From contig DATAMF010000444.1 in the NCBI GenBank assembly GCA_036260665.1, positions 1-7,400 on the forward strand: a stretch of DNA of 7,400 nt. The letters are read 5' to 3'. Shown here piece after piece: positions 5,101 through 7,400 of this stretch. Below the pieces are notes generated by a model. That model searched no databases. It was not told where the DNA came from and was given only the letters and a program-made list of their open reading frames with translations. This DNA is from DATAMF01 sp036260665 (GTDB taxonomy: Bacteria; Chloroflexota; Anaerolineae; Aggregatilineales; Aggregatilineaceae). The translations under genes and the position numbers were made by a program. Position 1 is the stretch's first letter, and each line of letters begins with the position of its first letter.

Positions 5101-6591
5101 TTATCCTTCAGGACACGGCCCTATCGTATCGCCGTGAGCTTCATGTGCCGGCCACGCGCTGACCGGAATGGTGAGTGTGTTTTTGCCCTTATGGCAGATC
5201 ACCATCGTCTCTTCCGTTGGTGGCGGCGGATCAGTGGGTGGCACATCTGTCGGCGGCACTGCTGTAGGTGGCACCGCTGTCGGAGGAACTGCCGTCGGTG
5301 GAACTGCCGTCGGTGGCACCGCTGTCGGCGGCGCAGCCGTTGGCGGAACTTCTGTATCCTCGGCGGGAACAGTGGGTTCCGGGGAAGCCGTCTTTTTACC
5401 GTCGTCGTCTTTAGGCTTTCCGGTTTCCGTTCCGGTTGTGGTTTCCACATCTTCCCCGGTTTCTGCTTCTGCCTCTGCCTCTGTTTCTATCTCCGTCGCT
5501 GTTTCTGTCTCTGCCTCTATGTCAGCGGCGGTATCGTCCACATTCTGGAAGATGTCAATCGAGCGCGGCAGCAGTTCAATCGGCAGACTTTTGACGCTCG
5601 CCATCCGGTACGGCACAACCTCGCCTGCGGGACCCGTCGGGCTGAGTGTATCATCCAGCAGCACGGACGCTTCCAATCCGGCCTCGATGGTAGTGGTATC
5701 TTCACCTACCGTCAGCGTGGCGTGTCCTTCGACCACCCGCACGATCATCGCTTCGCCCGGTTCCGCCTGGAAATACACCGTCGATCCCAGTTCCACCTGA
5801 ACCCCGTTGATCAGCAGCGACACCTGCGCCATGCCTTCCGGTGTCTGGATCAGCACACCGCTGTTCGGGGCCTCCGCACACATCGCATCATCAATCCCGG
5901 TGCTCAGTTTGATCGCCCGCATCGGGCCAAATCCGGCGGCCTCGTCCTGCACCACTTCGAGCAGACTCACATCCTCAGTGCTGCTCACCAGCGGCGCGTA
6001 AACCCATCCATATCCATCCGGCAGACTGACGCGCAGCCACGATCCATCCGTAATCCGCCCGTTGGCGCTCACGACGTCGCCCGGTTGCAGCTTGCCGACC
6101 ACGTCCGCATCGGTTTGTGGAGCGCTCCGCACGTTCACCTGGCTGTCGGCCATCACGGTCACATCAAACGTGCTTCCGATCACGACCTGGTTTTCGATCT
6201 CAACATCCCCAAACAGCAGCAGCGTGATATCCTCTGGTGCAGCGCCCGTGAGTTCCCCTTGCAGTTGCATCAGCGCGATGCCCCAGCTTTGAGCGGCCAT
6301 ATCCATGCCGCTGACTTGCAGGTTTTGAATATCCACCACATCCGCCACATCGCCTTCGTCTTCAAATTCAAAGGGGCTGATCTGTGGATGAGGTTGTGCT
6401 TTGAGGAGATTATGGCCGTAACACACTTTATTCCGGCCTATTTGTTGGCATTGTTCATCTACCACTTCCAAAGCGGTGCGAACGATTTCGGCACAGGTCG
6501 CTTTGGTGGTAATATCATCGGTTTCTGATCGTACCGGAGCCGACGCCCCCAGGATCAGCAGCAGCGGTAGGATAAAACGAAGAACCTTCAT
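5101..6591 (-). CDS. Secreted SH3b/FecR-like protein with PPTAV-repeat stalk, paralog B
   Basis: A 496-residue exported protein with the same modules as the 3620-4912 product. These are a signal peptide (1-22, core FILPLLLILG, no lipobox), a Cys domain with Cys33, Cys48 and Cys57, an SH3b domain (about 142-203; VNVRSAPQTDADVVGKLQPGD, GWVYAPLVSS), Cys238, and a FecR-like domain (about 244-313). It differs in the stalk: an acidic Glu/Thr/Ala tract (about 353-383), a Lys/Asp patch, and eight pentapeptides of PPTAV type (416-455). These precede the C-terminal motif with C466-H467, H483, H486, D488 and C493. The stalk probably holds the C-terminal motif away from the folded body. The start is ATG 6589-6591 with AGGGG 5 nt upstream. 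The in-frame ATG at 6747 lies beyond the promoter and would mask the signal peptide. It has its own promoter and terminator, so it is probably monocistronic. No LPXTG or anchor was seen. Confidence 0.87.
   Translation of the reverse strand: MKVLRFILPLLLILGASAPVRSETDDITTKATCAEIVRTALEVVDEQCQQIGRNKVCYGHNLLKAQPHPQISPFEFEDEGDVADVVDIQNLQVSGMDMAAQSWGIALMQLQGELTGAAPEDITLLLFGDVEIENQVVIGSTFDVTVMADSQVNVRSAPQTDADVVGKLQPGDVVSANGRITDGSWLRVSLPDGYGWVYAPLVSSTEDVSLLEVVQDEAAGFGPMRAIKLSTGIDDAMCAEAPNSGVLIQTPEGMAQVSLLINGVQVELGSTVYFQAEPGEAMIVRVVEGHATLTVGEDTTTIEAGLEASVLLDDTLSPTGPAGEVVPYRMASVKSLPIELLPRSIDIFQNVDDTAADIEAETETATEIETEAEAEAETGEDVETTTGTETGKPKDDDGKKTASPEPTVPAEDTEVPPTAAPPTAVPPTAVPPTAVPPTAVPPTAVPPTDVPPTDPPPPTEETMVICHKGKNTLTIPVSAWPAHEAHGDTIGPCPEG
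5227..5346 (-). repeat. Tandem 15-bp repeats encoding PPTAV units
   Basis: Eight in-frame 15-bp units encode PPTAA, five PPTAV, PPTDV and PPTDP (residues 416-455 of the 5101-6591 product). Units differ mostly at third codon positions, so the array is not a very recent expansion throughout. Copy number is likely to vary between strains by slippage. Paralog A has no equivalent array. Confidence 0.9.
5452..5520 (-). repeat. 6-bp-periodic tract encoding an acidic Glu/Thr/Ala run
   Basis: Hexamers of the types GAGGCA and GAGACA/GAAACA (minus strand) repeat and encode alternating Glu with Ala, Thr or Ile at residues 359-380 of the 5101-6591 product. The result is a strongly acidic, probably disordered or helical linker immediately before the proline-rich array. 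It is absent from paralog A. Confidence 0.8.
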
Positions 6592-6651
6592 ACGTCCCCT
6601 GTATTCCCCTCGTGATTTTAATTTTATTTTAATCATCCCGTAGCTGTTTAT

Positions 6652-6681
6652 AGTATAATCCAGGATTCTATCGCCTGTCCA
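6652..6681 (-). promoter_or_regulatory. Sigma70-like promoter for paralog B
   Basis: On the minus strand TGGACA (plus 6676-6681), an 18-nt spacer and TATACT (plus 6652-6657) give five of six matches in each box. The predicted transcript starts near 6645, leaving an AT-rich leader of about 55 nt before the AGGGG ribosome site and ATG 6591. This is the only strong promoter seen in the 6592-6819 gap. Confidence 0.65.
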
Positions 6682-6730
6682 ACACATAAAGAAACCTTCA
6701 CAAATTTCATATTGCCTTAATTTAACCAGG

Positions 6731-6791
6731 AAAAAAGAACCCGGCACGCTCCGCGTCCATGCCGCAAAATCGCGGCAGCGTTGCAGCCGGG
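6731..6791 (-). terminator. Intrinsic terminator with nested hairpin, after the MarR-like gene
   Basis: CCCGGC (6740-6745) pairs with GCCGGG (6786-6791). Inside are CGCT/AGCG (6747-6750, 6777-6780) and GCCGC/GCGGC (6761-6765, 6772-6776) with an AAAATC loop. On the minus strand the outer stem is followed by TTCTTTTTT (plus 6731-6739). It lies about 30 nt past the stop of the MarR-like reading frame and probably ends the LuxR/MarR transcript. Confidence 0.75.
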
Positions 6792-6819
6792 AACCTGTAA
6801 AAGTGGAAGGGGCTTGAGG

Positions 6820-7032
6820 TCAGTTATCGAGGGTCAGTTGTTCCAGGGTGTCAATCGTTATCAGCCGGTCGGCTTCGGGCAGCTTACCAAGCAGTTCAGC
6901 TACAATCGAAAGCTGGGTGGCTTTCACCTGAAAGGCCAGACGTTGAACCTGCTCCCCCAATCGCAGCGCGGGCGGAACCTCCGGTGAGGGGCGATCCAGC
7001 GTCAGCAAGCCCATTTTTTCCATTGCCAGCAT
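6820..7032 (-). CDS. 3' fragment of the MarR-like gene
   Basis: A 70-residue open frame beginning MLAMEKMGLLTLDR, which is the middle of the expected recognition helix, and ending in the C-terminal dimer helices. Only a weak AAAGAG precedes its ATG. It is more plausibly the second half of the broken gene than an independent protein. Confidence 0.5.
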   Translation of the reverse strand: MLAMEKMGLLTLDRPSPEVPPALRLGEQVQRLAFQVKATQLSIVAELLGKLPEADRLITIDTLEQLTLDN

Positions 7033-7259
7033 CAGACTCTTTGCAATTTGCGGGGCAGTTCCAGGCGTTCAATCACAACATCCGCCCGGATGCCAGGGTT
7101 ATCATGAACCAACTGAAGGATACGAATCTGCGACATATTCAGTTCTTCGTACCGACTGATCGCCGGATTGATAACCAGGGTTTTACTCAGGGTCAGAAAC
7201 GCATTTAAAAAACGTGACGCCAGTGCAAAAGAATCTGAGACTGACGGTTGGTTTGCCAT
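7032..7259 (-). CDS. 5' fragment of the MarR-like gene
   Basis: The open frame as it stands encodes 75 residues and stops at TGA 7032-7034. That stop overlaps the ATG (7030-7032) of the downstream fragment by one base, so reinitiation is physically possible. Alone it contains the first helices of the winged-helix domain but no complete recognition helix, so it should not bind DNA normally. Confidence 0.55.
   Translation of the reverse strand: MANQPSVSDSFALASRFLNAFLTLSKTLVINPAISRYEELNMSQIRILQLVHDNPGIRADVVIERLELPRKLQRV
7052..7055 (-). other. Frameshift site, C4 run (G4 on the plus strand)
   Basis: Reading CTG CCC CGC ends in an early stop, whereas five Cs would read CTG CCC CCG CAA and continue in the downstream frame with a family-like helix. 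A one-base loss in the short homopolymer is the simplest explanation, either in the genome or as an assembly error. Confidence 0.65.
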
Positions 7260-7296
7260 CGATATTTTCTCCTCTAACGGCGCAGTTAGGCCCTCC

Positions 7297-7326
7297 GACT
7301 CCCCTTCTCTGAGGAAAGGGGTAAAG
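7297..7326. repeat. C/G-rich interspersed repeat between the LuxR and MarR genes
   Basis: GACTCCCCTTCTCTGAGG (7297-7314) matches 16 of 18 bases of 984-1001, and GGAAAGGGGTAAA (7313-7325) is identical to 18-30. It thus links the other two copies as one family. CCCCTT and AAGGGG can pair around TCTCTGAGG. It fills most of the 72-nt gap between the two regulator genes. Confidence 0.65.
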
Positions 7327-7331
7327 CAGCC

Positions 7332-7400
7332 TTATTCAACCAATCCATAGCGCAGCGCCAAAACCGCCGCCTGGGTCCGGTCCGATACATCAAGTTTGCT
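7332..7400 (-). CDS. LuxR-type response regulator, C-terminal end only
   Basis: The last 22 codons of a gene that runs off the right edge end in TAA (7332-7334). SKLDVSDRTQAAVLALRYGLVE is the typical end of a LuxR/GerE helix-turn-helix domain: the tail of the recognition helix (SKLDVSDR) and the final helix (TQAAVLALRYGLVE). Full proteins of this kind are usually NarL/FixJ response regulators or LuxR transcription factors. Receiver or other input domains lie outside the window, so the subtype cannot be stated. It lies 72 nt upstream of the MarR-like gene on the same strand and may share a transcript with it. Confidence 0.8.
   Translation of the reverse strand, partial: SKLDVSDRTQAAVLALRYGLVE

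Larger units (their letters stand above)
6820..7259 (-). pseudogene. MarR-like winged-helix regulator split by a frameshift
   Basis: Two overlapping minus-strand frames, 7032-7259 (75 residues) and 6820-7032 (70 residues), join into one protein of 146 residues if a single base is added at the C4 run at 7052-7055. That is a typical MarR length. The first part gives the N-terminal dimerisation helix (about 10-40) and LNMSQIRILQLVHDNPGIRADVVIERL (40-66), the helices before the DNA-reading helix. The restored junction reads ELPPQIAKSLMLAMEKMGLL, the recognition helix and start of the wing. The second part ends with long helices including LPEADRLITIDTLEQL, as in MarR dimer arms. Without correction the first frame adds only RKLQRV and stops, losing the recognition helix. 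The start ATG 7257-7259 has GAGGAG (plus 7269-7274) 9 nt upstream. The ligand and targets are unknown; the wing lacks the usual DxRxxxxxLT signature, so the MarR call is moderate. Confidence 0.7.

Noticed and set aside
5227..5346. Regular repeats as a possible CRISPR array
   Set aside because: The period is 15 bp, in frame, with no unique spacers; these are coding repeats.
5168..5800. Plus-strand frame with Gly/Thr/Ala-Val-Gly repeats and a Ser-rich stretch, resembling a structural repeat protein
   Set aside because: It is the complement of the PPTAV and Glu/Thr repeat codons of the minus-strand gene, with no ribosome site or domain of its own.
5080..6528. Long plus-strand open frame (482 codons) opposite the 5101-6591 gene
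   Set aside because: Its product is Arg/His/Cys-rich low complexity. The opposite strand has a signal peptide, recognised domains, a ribosome site, a promoter and a terminator, so this is an antisense shadow.
7032..7059. Programmed ribosomal frameshifting at the C4 run
   Set aside because: A four-base run without a slippery heptamer or a visible downstream pseudoknot is weak support; a simple indel or sequencing error explains it better.

Overview
The window reads as chromosomal DNA of a Gram-positive-like or monoderm environmental bacterium, most probably a member of the Chloroflexota (Anaerolineae-like). This rests on style, not on a marker gene. The base composition is moderately GC-rich. 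Two secreted SH3b/FecR-like proteins carry proline-threonine 'PPTAV' linkers of the kind common in that phylum, and degenerate C/G-rich interspersed repeats lie between the genes. No rRNA, tRNA, transposase, phage or CRISPR feature was seen.

Layout, left to right: (1) An alpha/beta hydrolase (125-907, minus) with a visible Ser-His site, flanked by C/G-rich repeats. (2) A divergent gene (1247-1945, plus) shaped like a COG0400-type esterase, but with the nucleophile Ser, acid Asp and base His all apparently replaced. It has a sigma70-like promoter and a long leader containing a 13-bp direct repeat. (3) A perfect 22-bp palindrome separates it from a convergent YbjJ-like MFS transporter (2007-3170, minus). 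(4) A 65-residue uncharacterised protein (3362-3559, plus) has its own promoter and shares a bidirectional terminator with the next, convergent gene. (5) Two paralogous secreted proteins lie in tandem (3620-4912 and 5101-6591, both minus). Each has a signal peptide, a Cys-containing N-terminal domain, an SH3b domain, a FecR-like beta domain, a low-complexity linker and a C-terminal Cys/His motif. (6) A MarR-like winged-helix regulator (6820-7259, minus) is broken by a one-base frameshift at a C4 run. (7) The last 22 codons of a LuxR-type regulator (7332-7400, minus) run off the right edge.

The window does not show one operon. Most genes look like single transcription units with their own promoter or terminator. 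The only plausible co-transcribed pair is LuxR-MarR, 72 nt apart on the same strand. The paralog pair is the most unusual content: same-strand copies, each ending in its own terminator, with near-identical domains but very different linkers. They look like secreted or surface-exposed stalked proteins that may bind a cell-wall or extracellular ligand; that function is inference.
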